The notes: a model not told the origin generated them from the sequence alone. A DNA stretch of 64,000 nt from an uncultured Lachnospiraceae bacterium (GCA_947626395.1 CANQRU010000014.1:1-64000); one strand, 5' to 3'. Counted from the stretch's first letter, positions 8,753-17,803 are shown. Translations and numbers: made by a program.

Positions 8753-9341
8753 CTAAAACCTCCTTGAGATCCTGCGCCAATAGTTTCTTTGCTTTATGGA
8801 GCCTGCTTTTGACCGTACCCTGCGGAATGTGCAGGACCGCCGCGATTTCCGGGATCTTCAAGTCTTCCATGTAGAACAGAAGAACCGGGAGACGGTACCG
8901 GTCCGGCAGTCTGGCGACTGCCTGGCGGACGGTCTGCGCTTCCTCGCGGGCGATAACGGTATCGAGCGGACCGGGCGTTCCGGAAAGTGCATCGGCGGGC
9001 GGAAACTCACTTCTGTCCGGCTCCCACGTCGCTGCGGCTGCCGTGGGCGTATGGAACTCACCTGCCTCCCGCATCTGCTCCAGCGACGCCACCGGTCCGG
9101 TGATCCGCTGCCGCACGGACTGCTTCCGGCAGCGGTTCCGCCAGAGGTTGGCGGCGACGGACAGCAGAGCGCTCTTCGGATTGCCGTCCGCGTCCAGCCG
9201 CCCGGCGATCTGCGCGGCTGTCAGGAAGGTGTCCTGGTACAGCTCGTCGGCCTCTTCGCGGCTGCGGGCGAGATAACAGCAGAAGGAATAGATGTCCCTG
9301 CCGTACAGCTCTATGCAGTTTTCCAGGTCGCTCATGTGCAT
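8742..9341 (-). CDS. ECF-type RNA polymerase sigma factor
   Basis: 199 residues with sigma-70 region 2 (EEADELYQDTFL near residue 30-45) and region 4 (LPDRYRLPVLLFYMEDLKIPEIA, then GTVKSRLHKAKK). Regions 1 and 3 are absent, as in extracytoplasmic-function sigma factors. A low-complexity linker of about 40 residues separates the domains. I start at ATG 9341, which is 8 nt after AAGGAG; a TTG two codons upstream is possible. Cotranscribed with the membrane protein that overlaps its end. Target promoters are unknown. Confidence 0.93.
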   Translation of the reverse strand: MHMSDLENCIELYGRDIYSFCCYLARSREEADELYQDTFLTAAQIAGRLDADGNPKSALLSVAANLWRNRCRKQSVRQRITGPVASLEQMREAGEFHTPTAAAATWEPDRSEFPPADALSGTPGPLDTVIAREEAQTVRQAVARLPDRYRLPVLLFYMEDLKIPEIAAVLHIPQGTVKSRLHKAKKLLAQDLKEVLDET

Positions 9342-9520
9342 AAGCAAGGCTCCTTCATCTTGTTCATATTGGACGTCCGGGGACAGGATGACTGCCCTTC
9401 ATAACTATATTGTAACAGAAAATGAATTTGGTTCAGGATGAGAAAAGATTTCAGGATGTCAGGAAGACGATTCCATATCGGCGGATGAGGCCGGTCGCGC
9501 GGAAATGCGGAGAGAACAGG

Positions 9521-9546
9521 ATAAAAGGGGGCGCCGCGGCGCCCCC
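9521..9546 (-). terminator. Intrinsic terminator of the LytTR two-component operon
   Basis: GC-only inverted repeat at 9527-9546. On the minus strand it is followed by TTTTAT and lies 8 bp past the histidine kinase stop codon. Confidence 0.75.
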
Positions 9547-9553
9547 GAACTGC

Positions 9554-10897
9554 CTATTTTTCCCCCTGTCCGGGGTTCAGAATGATCCTCGTGGTAAATG
9601 TGCCGTCCTTTCGCTGAAAGAGCGCGCTGCCGTTGTATTTCTGGGCGATGGCGTCGACGCTGTTTAAGCCCGCGCTCAGATAACCGGAATGGGCATGCCC
9701 GGCGAAAGCTTCCCAGCCTGCCGGAGCTCCGCTGTCGTCTGTTTCCGCGCAGCTGTTCTGGATGCGCATCAGGATCATGGATTTGGCGGAGCGAAGATTG
9801 ATGGAGAGTTTCCGCTGTTCCGGCGGGAGCTTCTGAAGGGCCTTCAGCGCGTTTTCCAGACAGTTGCCCAGCAGTACCGTCATGTCCATGGCTTCCAGCC
9901 GGTTCGTTCCCTGCAGATCGATCTCATATTCCATGGAGATGGATTCGTCCCGGGCCCGGGTCAGATAGTATTCCAGTATGCCGTCCACCACCGGATCTCC
10001 GCTGAAATTTTGCTGGCGCAGCTGTTCATATACGGCGCCGTACTGCTTTAAGTATTCGCTGATCTCCTCCTGCCTGCCCTGGGCGTTCAGCGCGCCGAGA
10101 ACATTTAAATGGTGGCGCAGGTCGTGGCGGAGCAGCCGGGCGTTCTCCATTTCCTGGCTGATCTTTTCATACTGCATCTGCTGGATCTCCAGGATCCGCC
10201 GGCGCTCGTTATCGCGCTTGCGCCGCAGGGATTCCCGGAACAGAAGCCAGTAGATCAGTACCTGTCCAAGGATCAGCAGCAGCTCCAGCATCATGACGAC
10301 AGGGTAGTACTGAACCGCCTGATCGCTGACGGCCATCATCGCCGCCATAATAACTGTCGTGGACAGGATCGCGATCAGAAATTCCCTGCGTATCTCTTCC
10401 GGTTCCATCTCGCGGATGAAACCTTCCATAGGACGGATCACGCAAAACAGCGTTATTGGCAGCGACACCGCCGCCATGGCGGCGTACAGCAGCGTGCTTG
10501 TCGGGGAATACGACCGGTAATGCGCCATGAAAAGCTCCGGCGGAAGTATGATCCGGGCGGAATTCACCAGCCAGTACTGGGTGATCGCGTAGAACAGGAC
10601 GACGAAGAAAACAAGGATCTTCTTCGTCAGATCCTCCCGCACCAGCCATACGAAGGCGGCCAGGATCAGCAGAAGGGTAACCAGCATGATCAGGTTGCCC
10701 ATGCCGGTTAATGTAGGGAAGGGCAGCAGCATCAGCGGGAACAGCGCCGCCAGGAAGCCGGCCAGGACGACCGTCGCGGTCAGGATGCGTTTGCGGGAAA
10801 AGCGCAGGTTCTCTTCGGGAAAGGGAAGGAAGATCATCAGCGCGCAGGGAGCCAGCTGGATAAAGAATCCAAGGCCATTGCTCAGATAGTAGTTCAC
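9554..10897 (-). CDS. GHKL-type sensor histidine kinase (AgrC/LytS-like)
   Basis: 447 residues. About six membrane segments fill residues 8-222, followed by a coiled linker and a cytoplasmic kinase with HDLRHHL (phospho-accepting His near 258), the N-box GNCLENAL and a C-terminal GHKL ATPase region. This is the AgrC-like family that pairs with LytTR regulators and often senses peptides or envelope state. The start is GTG at 10897, overlapping the regulator's stop by 4 nt (GTGA), with GGAGGGCAGGAG upstream. Translational coupling with the regulator is clear. No peptide pheromone gene is visible nearby, so the input is unknown. Confidence 0.9.
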   Translation of the reverse strand: MNYYLSNGLGFFIQLAPCALMIFLPFPEENLRFSRKRILTATVVLAGFLAALFPLMLLPFPTLTGMGNLIMLVTLLLILAAFVWLVREDLTKKILVFFVVLFYAITQYWLVNSARIILPPELFMAHYRSYSPTSTLLYAAMAAVSLPITLFCVIRPMEGFIREMEPEEIRREFLIAILSTTVIMAAMMAVSDQAVQYYPVVMMLELLLILGQVLIYWLLFRESLRRKRDNERRRILEIQQMQYEKISQEMENARLLRHDLRHHLNVLGALNAQGRQEEISEYLKQYGAVYEQLRQQNFSGDPVVDGILEYYLTRARDESISMEYEIDLQGTNRLEAMDMTVLLGNCLENALKALQKLPPEQRKLSINLRSAKSMILMRIQNSCAETDDSGAPAGWEAFAGHAHSGYLSAGLNSVDAIAQKYNGSALFQRKDGTFTTRIILNPGQGEK

Positions 10898-11619
10898 AGC
10901 TCCTGCCCTCCTTTCTTACGGGACAGACGGTCCAGCAGGTAGTCCTGATAGGCGGCGCAGATCGCGCCCCGTTCCCGCACGGCGAGGAACAGCTCCTGCC
11001 CGTTCTGCATGATACAGCTCTTTGTCCGCATTTCTTCAATGTAATCCATGTTGACGATGATGCCGCGGTTGATCTTCAGGAAGTTTCTGCTCAGCTTCTG
11101 TTCGAGTTCGCCAAGGGGCGTCCAGACCCGGAGCTTCTGATCTTCGGCCAGTACGATCTCCACGGCGTGGCTGGCGCTGGCGAGATAGCAGATATGATCC
11201 ATCGGTACAGTCTGGGTGTTCCGGCCCACGGTAAGGCTGATGGTCTTCATAAGTTCCGGGCGCAGTTCCTTAAGCCTCCGGAAGGCCTCGGCGACGCCCT
11301 GAGCGGTCACGGGCTTCACCAGATAGTGCAGGGCGGAGAGGGAAAAAGCGTCCAGGGCGTGGTCTTCGCTGTTGGTTACAAATACGAGACCGGTCCGGGA
11401 AGAAGTCTTCCGGAGATGTCCGGCGATCTCGACGCCGTTCTCGCCGGGCATGTAAATATCTAAAAATACGATATCGAACGGCGGAGTCCGCCTCGCGGCC
11501 GCCAGCAGGGAGGCGCCGTCGGAAAAGCATTCCGCCTGTGCGGCCGGATCCCAGGCGCGAAGTGCCTGGATCATCTGCTCCCGCTCGTAGGGATCGTCGT
11601 CGCAAACAGCGATTCGCAT
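10894..11619 (-). CDS. LytTR-family response regulator
   Basis: 241 residues: receiver domain with acidic pocket CDDD (residues 6-9) and phosphorylatable D54 (FLDIYMP), then a LytTR DNA-binding domain from about residue 140. LytTR proteins bind pairs of short direct repeats upstream of promoters. I chose ATG 11619 after CGGAGGT. The gene is divergent from a papain-like protease gene; two direct repeats of the expected kind lie between them, and a second identical arrangement precedes the AIM24 gene. These are its probable targets. Confidence 0.95.
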   Translation of the reverse strand: MRIAVCDDDPYEREQMIQALRAWDPAAQAECFSDGASLLAAARRTPPFDIVFLDIYMPGENGVEIAGHLRKTSSRTGLVFVTNSEDHALDAFSLSALHYLVKPVTAQGVAEAFRRLKELRPELMKTISLTVGRNTQTVPMDHICYLASASHAVEIVLAEDQKLRVWTPLGELEQKLSRNFLKINRGIIVNMDYIEEMRTKSCIMQNGQELFLAVRERGAICAAYQDYLLDRLSRKKGGQEL

Positions 11620-11654
11620 GGAATGTACCTCCGATCTATTGAAAATGTGCAATT

Positions 11655-11660
11655 ATTATA
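11655..11660 (-). promoter_or_regulatory. Extended -10 promoter of the two-component operon
   Basis: Minus-strand TGGTATAAT lies about 36 bp upstream of the regulator's ATG. The TG of an extended -10 box is present; a -35 box is weak. It is 56 bp from the divergent LytTR repeats, so autoregulation is possible. Confidence 0.5.
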
Positions 11661-11715
11661 CCATATTTTCCTGAGTTCGGAATGCTTTTTTGAGAATTCG
11701 GACGGAATTCGGATG

Positions 11716-11779
11716 ATTACTTAAAAATCAGAGCAATTACTTAAAAGTCAAAAACGGAAGTGGGGGACGGTGATATAAT
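11716..11779 (+). promoter_or_regulatory. Double LytTR operator and -10 box of the papain-like protease gene
   Basis: Two direct repeats ATTACTTAAAARTCA at 11716-11730 and 11736-11750 have a 20-bp period. After exactly 23 bp comes TATAAT (11774-11779), then AGGAGGAGG and the ATG at 11817. The same layout occurs on the minus strand at 15553-15490. Two helically phased direct repeats just upstream of a promoter are the known binding mode of LytTR regulators; the divergent LytTR gene is the obvious binder. Confidence 0.75.
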
Positions 11780-11816
11780 GATAATATCCATTACAAAATA
11801 GGAGGAGGATGTAAGG

Positions 11817-14627
11817 ATGAAGGCTTTTAAGAGAAACTTAAGCGTACTTATCGCGCTGACCCTGATCCTGTCCCTCCCGCTTGGCGGTATGACGCCGGTA
11901 AGCACGGTTTACGGTGCGCCGCCTTCGGAAACGGAGACAGGAGAGGAGACTTATGAGAGCTTTGATATCGTAAGTCTTCTGAACAGCAGCGCGGCTCCGC
12001 TGGCAGCGGCCGGAGGCAGCCCTGCCGCGCTCAGCGATTCGGGTTATCCTGAGGAATTCGATCTTCGCAGCGTGGATCTTGACGGGGACGGTGAGAAGGA
12101 GAACTACGTCAGTTCCGTGAAGCTGCAGAATCCTTTCGGCACCTGCTGGGGATTTGCCGCCATCGCGGCTGCCGAGACCAGCATTATGAGCGAACTCGGC
12201 GAACCGGTGACGGACGACTGGGAGCTGGATCTGTCGGAGCATCATCTGGCCTGGTTTGCCAAGCGGTATATACCGGAGGGCAGCGCCAACCGCCAGGGCG
12301 GCGAAGGACTTCATATGTTTGATGAGAAAGGCACCGCGTCGGCCGACTATCTGAACATGGGCGGATCGCCTTTCTTAGCCACATCGATCTTTGCGTCCGG
12401 CATCGGTCCGGTGCCGGAAGAGAATTTCCCATATCAAGGAAAAAACGGGAACAAAGCGGGAAACTCTTACAGTGCGAATGATGACTGGTCCATTCCGGAA
12501 GAGGACAGGTTCGGACAGGTGTACGAACTGGAAGAGAGTTACATGCTCCCGTCTCCCGCGTCCTTCGTCGACGACGGAAACGGCGGTGTGAAATATGAAT
12601 ACAATCCGGCCGGCACCGCCGCGATCAAGGAGCAGCTGATGGCGGGGCGGGCCGTGCAGGTCGCTTTCTGCGCCGATCAGTCCAGACCGGGACAGGTGGT
12701 CGATCCCGAGTATCTGAATACAGAGACATGGGCCCATTACACGCCGCGCAGCAAGAACGAAGATCCTGTCAACGGAGCTTCTCCCAACCATGCCGTGACG
12801 ATCGTAGGCTGGGACGATAATTACCCGGCGAGCAACTTCCTGCATGGCGAGAAGAAGTATACAGAGGGCGAATATTATAAGGAGCCGCAGGGCGACGGCG
12901 CCTGGATCGTGAAGAACAGCTGGGGCCATACGGACAACGGCGCCGAATTCCCCAACAGGATGGACTGGGGAATTAATGGCAGCGGATATTTCTATCTGTC
13001 TTATTATGACCACAGCATCTGCATGCTGGAGAGCCTGAATTTTGATATGAATCCCAATGAATATCTGCTCTATCAGTATGACTATCTGCCGACTGACGAT
13101 ACGTCGCTTCTGTATCAGCTGGATGAGGAAGCGTGTATGGCCAATGTATATCCGATCGGCATGGACAGTACCTTAAGGGCCGTTTCCTTCCAGACGGAAT
13201 CGATGAACACGACGGCGACCTACGAGGTATATCTGCTGAACGACGATTCTGAGAATCCGCGTGACGGCGAATGCCTTCTGAAGGAGACTGTGCAGTACAA
13301 GTACGGCGGCTACCACCGCGTCTATCTGGACGATCCGGTCTTCGTTCCGGCCGGAAGCTACCTGGCGATCGTAGTGACGAGCAGGACCGAGGACGGCAAA
13401 TATGAAATCGTAATGGACCAGATGACCTCCGAGGTCGGCACCCTGACGCTGGGCGCGATTTACGGCAACCCCGGCTATTACGGCGTCGGCGTGATCAATC
13501 CCGGCGAGAGCCACCTTTATGTTTCGCAGAACGGAACCGGGACATGGGCGGACTGGAGCGACGTCGTAAAAGAAGGAACCGCTGAGGCCATGGATCTCTA
13601 TGAGGAGAAGAAAGTCGAAGAACAGGCGACTCCTCTGCTTAAGGAGCAGGCGGAAGTGACTGCGCAGACAGATGCTGCAAATGAACTTTTGCTGAGAAAA
13701 GCGTATGATATTCTCAAAGCGACTCCCTCTGACGCAGCTCCGGACGACGCAGCTCCGGACGAAGCGACTCCGAACGACGCGGATCCGCCTGAAGCGGATC
13801 TGCCGGACGATCCGACGCTGGAGGAAATACAGGAGATTCTGAACAATCTGTCCGCGGAAAAAATGAACGAGATCACGATGCAGCTGTATCAGGATGAAGA
13901 TGTTATCGCATGTATAATTGCGCTTAACGCTGCAAAAAGCGATCTGAAAGCAAAGCAGAAGGTATTTGAAGCATTCCTGGATCCGCTCGTGGACGAACTG
14001 AAATTTGCGCTGACGACGTTTGATAACTTCCCGCTGTGCCTGATCCTGGATCCTGCGCAGAAACCGGATACGCCGTCGTCTTCCGGCAGTTCGTCGGATT
14101 CTGAGAGCGACAGTTCGTCTGCTTCCGGCGTCACGACGAAGGACAGTAAGAAGGGCTATGTAAACTCCCTGACCGGTATCATCACCGGAACCGGCGATGG
14201 ATACAGTAAGTGGGTGGAGGAAGCCCCGGCGGATGGCCAGACCGGAAAGCGGTGGAAGCTGCAGTACGCGGACGGCACCTTTGCGGCGGGAACCTACGCC
14301 ACTGACGCGCAGGGGCAGCCGGTTTACGACGCCGACGGCAATCCGGTCGAGATTCCCGCCTGGGAGATGGTGAACGGACAGTGGTTCGCTTTCGGCGTGG
14401 ACAGCTACGCGAAGTCCGGCTGGATCTACGATCCGTTCTACGCGGGATGGTTCTACATCGATATCGATGCCGGAATGAAGACCGGCTGGCAGCAGGTCGG
14501 CGGCGGATGGTACTATTTCAAGACGGTGTCGGACGGCACGAAGGGCATTATGTACGCGGATACCACGACGCCGGACGGTTACCATGTGAACGCGGACGGC
14601 AGCTGGGACGGAAAGCCGGCGGCATAA
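11817..14627 (+). CDS. Secreted papain-family (C1A) cysteine protease with cell-wall-binding repeats
   Basis: 936 residues. A signal peptide (about 1-34) precedes a C1A peptidase domain with catalytic C110 (GTCWGF), H325 (NHAVTIVGW) and N367 (VKNSWG). A beta-rich domain of the kind that often follows bacterial C1 peptidases spans about 400-590. Next is an Asp/Ala/Pro region made of short degenerate repeats (the 15-nt unit at 13731 is nearly duplicated), a Ser-rich linker, and C-terminal aromatic repeats (GWIYDP, GWFYID, GWYYFK) of choline-binding type that probably hold the protein on the wall. It has its own LytTR-type operator upstream. Confidence 0.9.
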   Translation: MKAFKRNLSVLIALTLILSLPLGGMTPVSTVYGAPPSETETGEETYESFDIVSLLNSSAAPLAAAGGSPAALSDSGYPEEFDLRSVDLDGDGEKENYVSSVKLQNPFGTCWGFAAIAAAETSIMSELGEPVTDDWELDLSEHHLAWFAKRYIPEGSANRQGGEGLHMFDEKGTASADYLNMGGSPFLATSIFASGIGPVPEENFPYQGKNGNKAGNSYSANDDWSIPEEDRFGQVYELEESYMLPSPASFVDDGNGGVKYEYNPAGTAAIKEQLMAGRAVQVAFCADQSRPGQVVDPEYLNTETWAHYTPRSKNEDPVNGASPNHAVTIVGWDDNYPASNFLHGEKKYTEGEYYKEPQGDGAWIVKNSWGHTDNGAEFPNRMDWGINGSGYFYLSYYDHSICMLESLNFDMNPNEYLLYQYDYLPTDDTSLLYQLDEEACMANVYPIGMDSTLRAVSFQTESMNTTATYEVYLLNDDSENPRDGECLLKETVQYKYGGYHRVYLDDPVFVPAGSYLAIVVTSRTEDGKYEIVMDQMTSEVGTLTLGAIYGNPGYYGVGVINPGESHLYVSQNGTGTWADWSDVVKEGTAEAMDLYEEKKVEEQATPLLKEQAEVTAQTDAANELLLRKAYDILKATPSDAAPDDAAPDEATPNDADPPEADLPDDPTLEEIQEILNNLSAEKMNEITMQLYQDEDVIACIIALNAAKSDLKAKQKVFEAFLDPLVDELKFALTTFDNFPLCLILDPAQKPDTPSSSGSSSDSESDSSSASGVTTKDSKKGYVNSLTGIITGTGDGYSKWVEEAPADGQTGKRWKLQYADGTFAAGTYATDAQGQPVYDADGNPVEIPAWEMVNGQWFAFGVDSYAKSGWIYDPFYAGWFYIDIDAGMKTGWQQVGGGWYYFKTVSDGTKGIMYADTTTPDGYHVNADGSWDGKPAA

Positions 14628-14665
14628 TCCGGAAGCGTGAGAATATCGGAAATACTGACAGAAAG

Positions 14666-14701
14666 CGCCTCCGGTACGGCAGAGAATCCGTACCGGAGGC
14701 G
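14666..14701. terminator. Hairpin between convergent protease and AIM24 genes
   Basis: Perfect 14-bp inverted repeat with an 8-nt loop between the converging genes. Only a weak T-rich tail follows on either strand, so it may act in both directions. Confidence 0.55.
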
Positions 14702-14750
14702 TCCTGTCTGCATATGTTGTTCCGCTCGACTGGTCTGAAGCAGCTCCTGG

Positions 14751-15449
14751 TTACGTCGTTGAACTGGAGCTGCTGGAACTAGGGAAATACGGACGGAGTA
14801 CGCGGGCCACGTTGCTTAACGGCATGGTCTGCAGCCATACGCGTCCGGGTCCGGTAAGGGTGGTAAGGAAGAGACCTTCGCCGCCGAAGAATATGTTCTT
14901 GGCGCCCTCGACCATCTTGATATCCATGGAAACGCTCATATCGATAGCGGCTACATGGCCTGTATCCACGACCAGCTGCTCATTCTCCTGCAGTGTGTAT
15001 TCCACTACATGGCCGTCGAACTCCGCGAAGACAATGCCGTTGCCGGAAACCTTCTGCATGATGAAGCCCTCGCCGCCGAAGAATCCGACGCCCAGCTTCT
15101 TGTTCAGGTGAACGCTCAGTTCCACGCCGCTCTCTCCGGCCAGGAAGGCCTTCTTCTGCAGCACGATCTCATTGTCCGGCGTGATCTCAAAGGCTTTGAT
15201 GGAGCCGGGGAAGCTGGACGAGAAAGCGATCATGCCTTCGCCGTTCTCAGCGGTGTAGACGTTCTGGAACAGTTTCTCTCCGGCGAACATCCGTCCCAGC
15301 GCCTTGCCGGCGCCGCCGTTGGTGGTGGTCTCCATCTTCATGTTGGGGCTCATCCAGCTCATGGAGCCGCCCTCGTTAAACATCGCCTCTCCGTTCTCCA
15401 GACGGCATACTACTACGGGAAGATTGTCTCCTAAAATCTCGTACTTCAT
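14751..15449 (-). CDS. TIGR00266/AIM24 family protein
   Basis: 232 residues of repeated beta-strand pattern with several glycine-rich FFGGEG motifs (two near-identical copies), typical of the AIM24/TIGR00266 family. The bacterial function is not established; the fold resembles tryptophan-RNA-binding attenuation-like beta scaffolds. There is no signal peptide, so it is probably cytosolic or membrane associated. The C-terminus is a short Ser/Thr tail. Start ATG 15449 follows AAGGAGG. The promoter carries the same double LytTR operator as the secreted protease, linking both to the nearby two-component system. Confidence 0.9.
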   Translation of the reverse strand: MKYEILGDNLPVVVCRLENGEAMFNEGGSMSWMSPNMKMETTTNGGAGKALGRMFAGEKLFQNVYTAENGEGMIAFSSSFPGSIKAFEITPDNEIVLQKKAFLAGESGVELSVHLNKKLGVGFFGGEGFIMQKVSGNGIVFAEFDGHVVEYTLQENEQLVVDTGHVAAIDMSVSMDIKMVEGAKNIFFGGEGLFLTTLTGPGRVWLQTMPLSNVARVLRPYFPSSSSSSSTT

Positions 15450-15489
15450 TGCATGTCCTCCTTATAATGGGATGATTTGATTCAAATCT

Positions 15490-15553
15490 ATTATATCATA
15501 CTCCGCTATGCCTACTTTTGACTTTTAAGTAATTAAAATGACTTTTAGGTAAT
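15490..15553 (-). promoter_or_regulatory. Double LytTR operator and -10 box of the AIM24 gene
   Basis: On the minus strand two direct repeats ATTACYTAAAAGTCA (15553-15539 and 15533-15519, period 20 bp) are followed after exactly 23 bp by TATAAT (15495-15490). Sequence, spacing and orientation match the operator at 11716-11779, and the GGATG flank is shared as well. The distal repeat overlaps the stop codon of the upstream amidohydrolase gene. Confidence 0.75.
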
Positions 15554-16413
15554 CATCCGACGGCCGGGATTTTGAGCAGCGCGGCGGCGTTGCCGGAGAA
15601 GACGGCGCGTTTTTCACTTTCTGTCAGGGGCGTGCGTTCTATCCGCCGGATATAGTCGGTCTGGTTCTCCCACGGCGAGTCGGTAGCGAAAAGGATCCGG
15701 TCCGCGCCGTGCTTTCTCACCAGCCGGACGAAATCCGCGTCTTCCAGGTTCATGGAGCGGAAGGGAGCACTGTCCGAGCCGGGATACGGCGTGACCGGCC
15801 CGACGGCGAACGCGGTGTCCAGCCATACGGGCGCGCCGGCCAGGTCCCGCTCCACCGCGTCCCAGCGGGCCCATCCGCCCATGTGGGCCAGCACCAGTCT
15901 GTCGGGACGGACCTCCTTAAGAACACGGAGGATCTGGGCCGCGGAGCAGTAGTCGTGGTCGTAGAGGCCGATGTCGATACCGGCGTGGGTAATGACGATG
16001 AGTCCAAGTTCATTGGCGCGGTCCAGGATCCGCATGACCCGCGGATCGTCGAAATCCACGCCCTGGTAGGCCGGGTGGAGCTTGATGCCGGGGATACCGG
16101 CGTCTTTGAGGCGGCGCAGTTCGCCGCGGTAATTCTCATAGTCCGGGTGGATGCCGCCGAAGGTGATGATGCCCTGGGCTCTCAGTTCTTCCTGCTGCGC
16201 GATGAGGGATGTATTTACCTTCTCGACCTGTCCGGCATAGGTCATCACCGGCAGGTTGACGGACCAGTCTACGCCTGCGCTTCTCATGGAAGCGGCCAGA
16301 GCGCCGGCGGAGCCGTCCGTGAAAGGCATGGTATGCGATACCGACGCCAGCTTCTCCACCACGCCGGCGGAGATCTTCTTCGGAAACGTATGGGTATGGA
16401 AATCAATGATCAT
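15553..16413 (-). CDS. Amidohydrolase-family metal-dependent hydrolase
   Basis: 286 residues in a TIM-barrel amidohydrolase pattern: N-terminal metal-binding DFHTHTF, KLHPAYQ in the middle, THAG and LAHMGGW strands, and a late FATDSPW catalytic Asp. It resembles the ACMSD/uncharacterised TIM-barrel group (amidohydrolase 2). The substrate is unknown. ATG 16413 follows GAAGAGG. Divergent from spmA over about 150 bp; its 3' end overlaps the operator of the AIM24 gene, so it is not necessarily part of that regulon. Confidence 0.88.
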   Translation of the reverse strand: MIIDFHTHTFPKKISAGVVEKLASVSHTMPFTDGSAGALAASMRSAGVDWSVNLPVMTYAGQVEKVNTSLIAQQEELRAQGIITFGGIHPDYENYRGELRRLKDAGIPGIKLHPAYQGVDFDDPRVMRILDRANELGLIVITHAGIDIGLYDHDYCSAAQILRVLKEVRPDRLVLAHMGGWARWDAVERDLAGAPVWLDTAFAVGPVTPYPGSDSAPFRSMNLEDADFVRLVRKHGADRILFATDSPWENQTDYIRRIERTPLTESEKRAVFSGNAAALLKIPAVG

Positions 16414-16562
16414 GGGAAACCGCCTCTTCCGGATTTATTTTCGAAAATATCATAGGGTAATTTCGGAGTAAAGTCAATCATCAGATTCGCGGCCGGGGCA
16501 TAGGATGAAACGGTATCGGCAGCAGGCGGAGCAAGCGGTGCGGTAAAGGGGGGAGTTTAACT

Positions 16563-17237
16563 ATGCTGAACTACATTTGGGCGTTCATGGTTATTGCGGG
16601 CGTCGTCTGGGCGGCCCTTCACGGCAATACCGCCGCCGTTACGCAGGGGCTTCTGGATTCCGCCGCGGACGCGGTGAGCCTCTGCATTACCATGCTGGGC
16701 GTTGTCTCCCTGTGGACGGGCATCTTAAAGATCGGCGAGCGTTCCGGGCTCATCGACCGGCTGGCACAACGGCTGGGGCCGGTTCTTCGCTTCCTGTTCC
16801 CGGATCTGCCGGAGGATCATCCGGCCAGGCGTTCCATTGCCGTCAATATGATCGCCAATGTGCTGGGACTTGGCTGGGCCGCGACTCCGGCGGGCCTGCA
16901 GGCCATGAAGGAACTTGCAGAACTGGAGGAGGAGAGACGCGCCGCGCCGCCCGAGAGCAGCGCGGGGCGTAATACTGCGGCGAAAAGGGGCGCGGTATGG
17001 CGGAAACCGGAAAAGGGAGCCGCGCCGCCCGGCACCGCCTCCCGCGAGATGTGTACCTTTCTCATTATCAATATATCGTCGCTTCAGCTGATCCCGGTCA
17101 ATATGATCGCGTACCGCAGCCAGTACGGCAGCGCCGCTCCGGCGGCCATCGTCGGACCGGCGGCCGCGGCTACGGCGGTAAGCACGCTGGCGGCGGTATT
17201 GTTCTGCAGGGCAATGAATTCAAAGAAAGGAACCTGA
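16563..17237 (+). CDS. spmA: Spore maturation protein A
   Basis: 224 residues with nucleoside-recognition/Gate-type membrane segments, including GWAATPAGLQAM and the later INISSLQLIPVNMIAYR. SpmA with SpmB affects spore-core dehydration in Bacillus. A variable hydrophilic loop (about residues 120-155, Ala/Arg-rich) separates the two halves and is longer than the minimum for the family. AAGGGGGGAG precedes the start. spmB follows 6 bp later. Confidence 0.93.
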   Translation: MLNYIWAFMVIAGVVWAALHGNTAAVTQGLLDSAADAVSLCITMLGVVSLWTGILKIGERSGLIDRLAQRLGPVLRFLFPDLPEDHPARRSIAVNMIANVLGLGWAATPAGLQAMKELAELEEERRAAPPESSAGRNTAAKRGAVWRKPEKGAAPPGTASREMCTFLIINISSLQLIPVNMIAYRSQYGSAAPAAIVGPAAAATAVSTLAAVLFCRAMNSKKGT

Positions 17238-17243
17238 ACCGTT

Positions 17244-17768
17244 ATGTCGTTTATCCTCTGGCTTTCCGATCATCTGATCCCGCTCACGATCCTTTATATT
17301 GTCGGTTTCGGCGCGCTGATGCGCCGTCCGGTCTATGACGATTTCGTGGAAGGCGCGAAGGAAGGCGTCAGGACAGTATTCGGAGTGCTTCCCACGCTGG
17401 TGGGGCTGATGGCCGGAGCGGGCGTGCTCCGGTCGTCCGGCCTTCTGGACGCGGCGTGCGGGGTTCTGGGCCGGTGGACCGAAGAGATCGGCCTGCCGCC
17501 CCGGCTGCTTCCGGTGGCGGTCGTTAAGCTGTTCTCGTCCGGGGCGGCCACAGGGCTTGCGCTGGATATTTTCAAGACTTACGGGCCGGATTCCCGGCCG
17601 GGACTGACTGCGTCGCTGATGCTCAGCAGCACGGAAACGGTATTTTATACCATGAGCGTTTATTTCCTGTCTGTCAATGTGAAAAAGACGCGCTATACGC
17701 TGCCCGGGGCGCTCCTGGCGACGGCGACCGGGATCGCGGCCAGCGTGTTCCTGGCCGGCAGGATGTGA
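17244..17768 (+). CDS. spmB: Spore maturation protein B
   Basis: 174 residues, hydrophobic, with the SpmB-type segments GVLPTLVGLMAGAG, the RLLPVAVVKLFSSGAATG stretch and SSTETVFYTMSVYF. Partner of SpmA; its ribosome binding site AAAGGAAC lies inside the 3' end of spmA. Marks the organism as a spore former. Confidence 0.93.
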   Translation: MSFILWLSDHLIPLTILYIVGFGALMRRPVYDDFVEGAKEGVRTVFGVLPTLVGLMAGAGVLRSSGLLDAACGVLGRWTEEIGLPPRLLPVAVVKLFSSGAATGLALDIFKTYGPDSRPGLTASLMLSSTETVFYTMSVYFLSVNVKKTRYTLPGALLATATGIAASVFLAGRM

Positions 17769-17803
17769 ACCGGATTTGTAAGAAAACTATAAGGAATAAA
17801 CAG

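Noticed and set aside
13173-14585. 470-codon minus-strand frame opposite the papain-like protease gene
   Set aside because: Overlaps a confident secreted protein; Arg/Val-rich, no domain.
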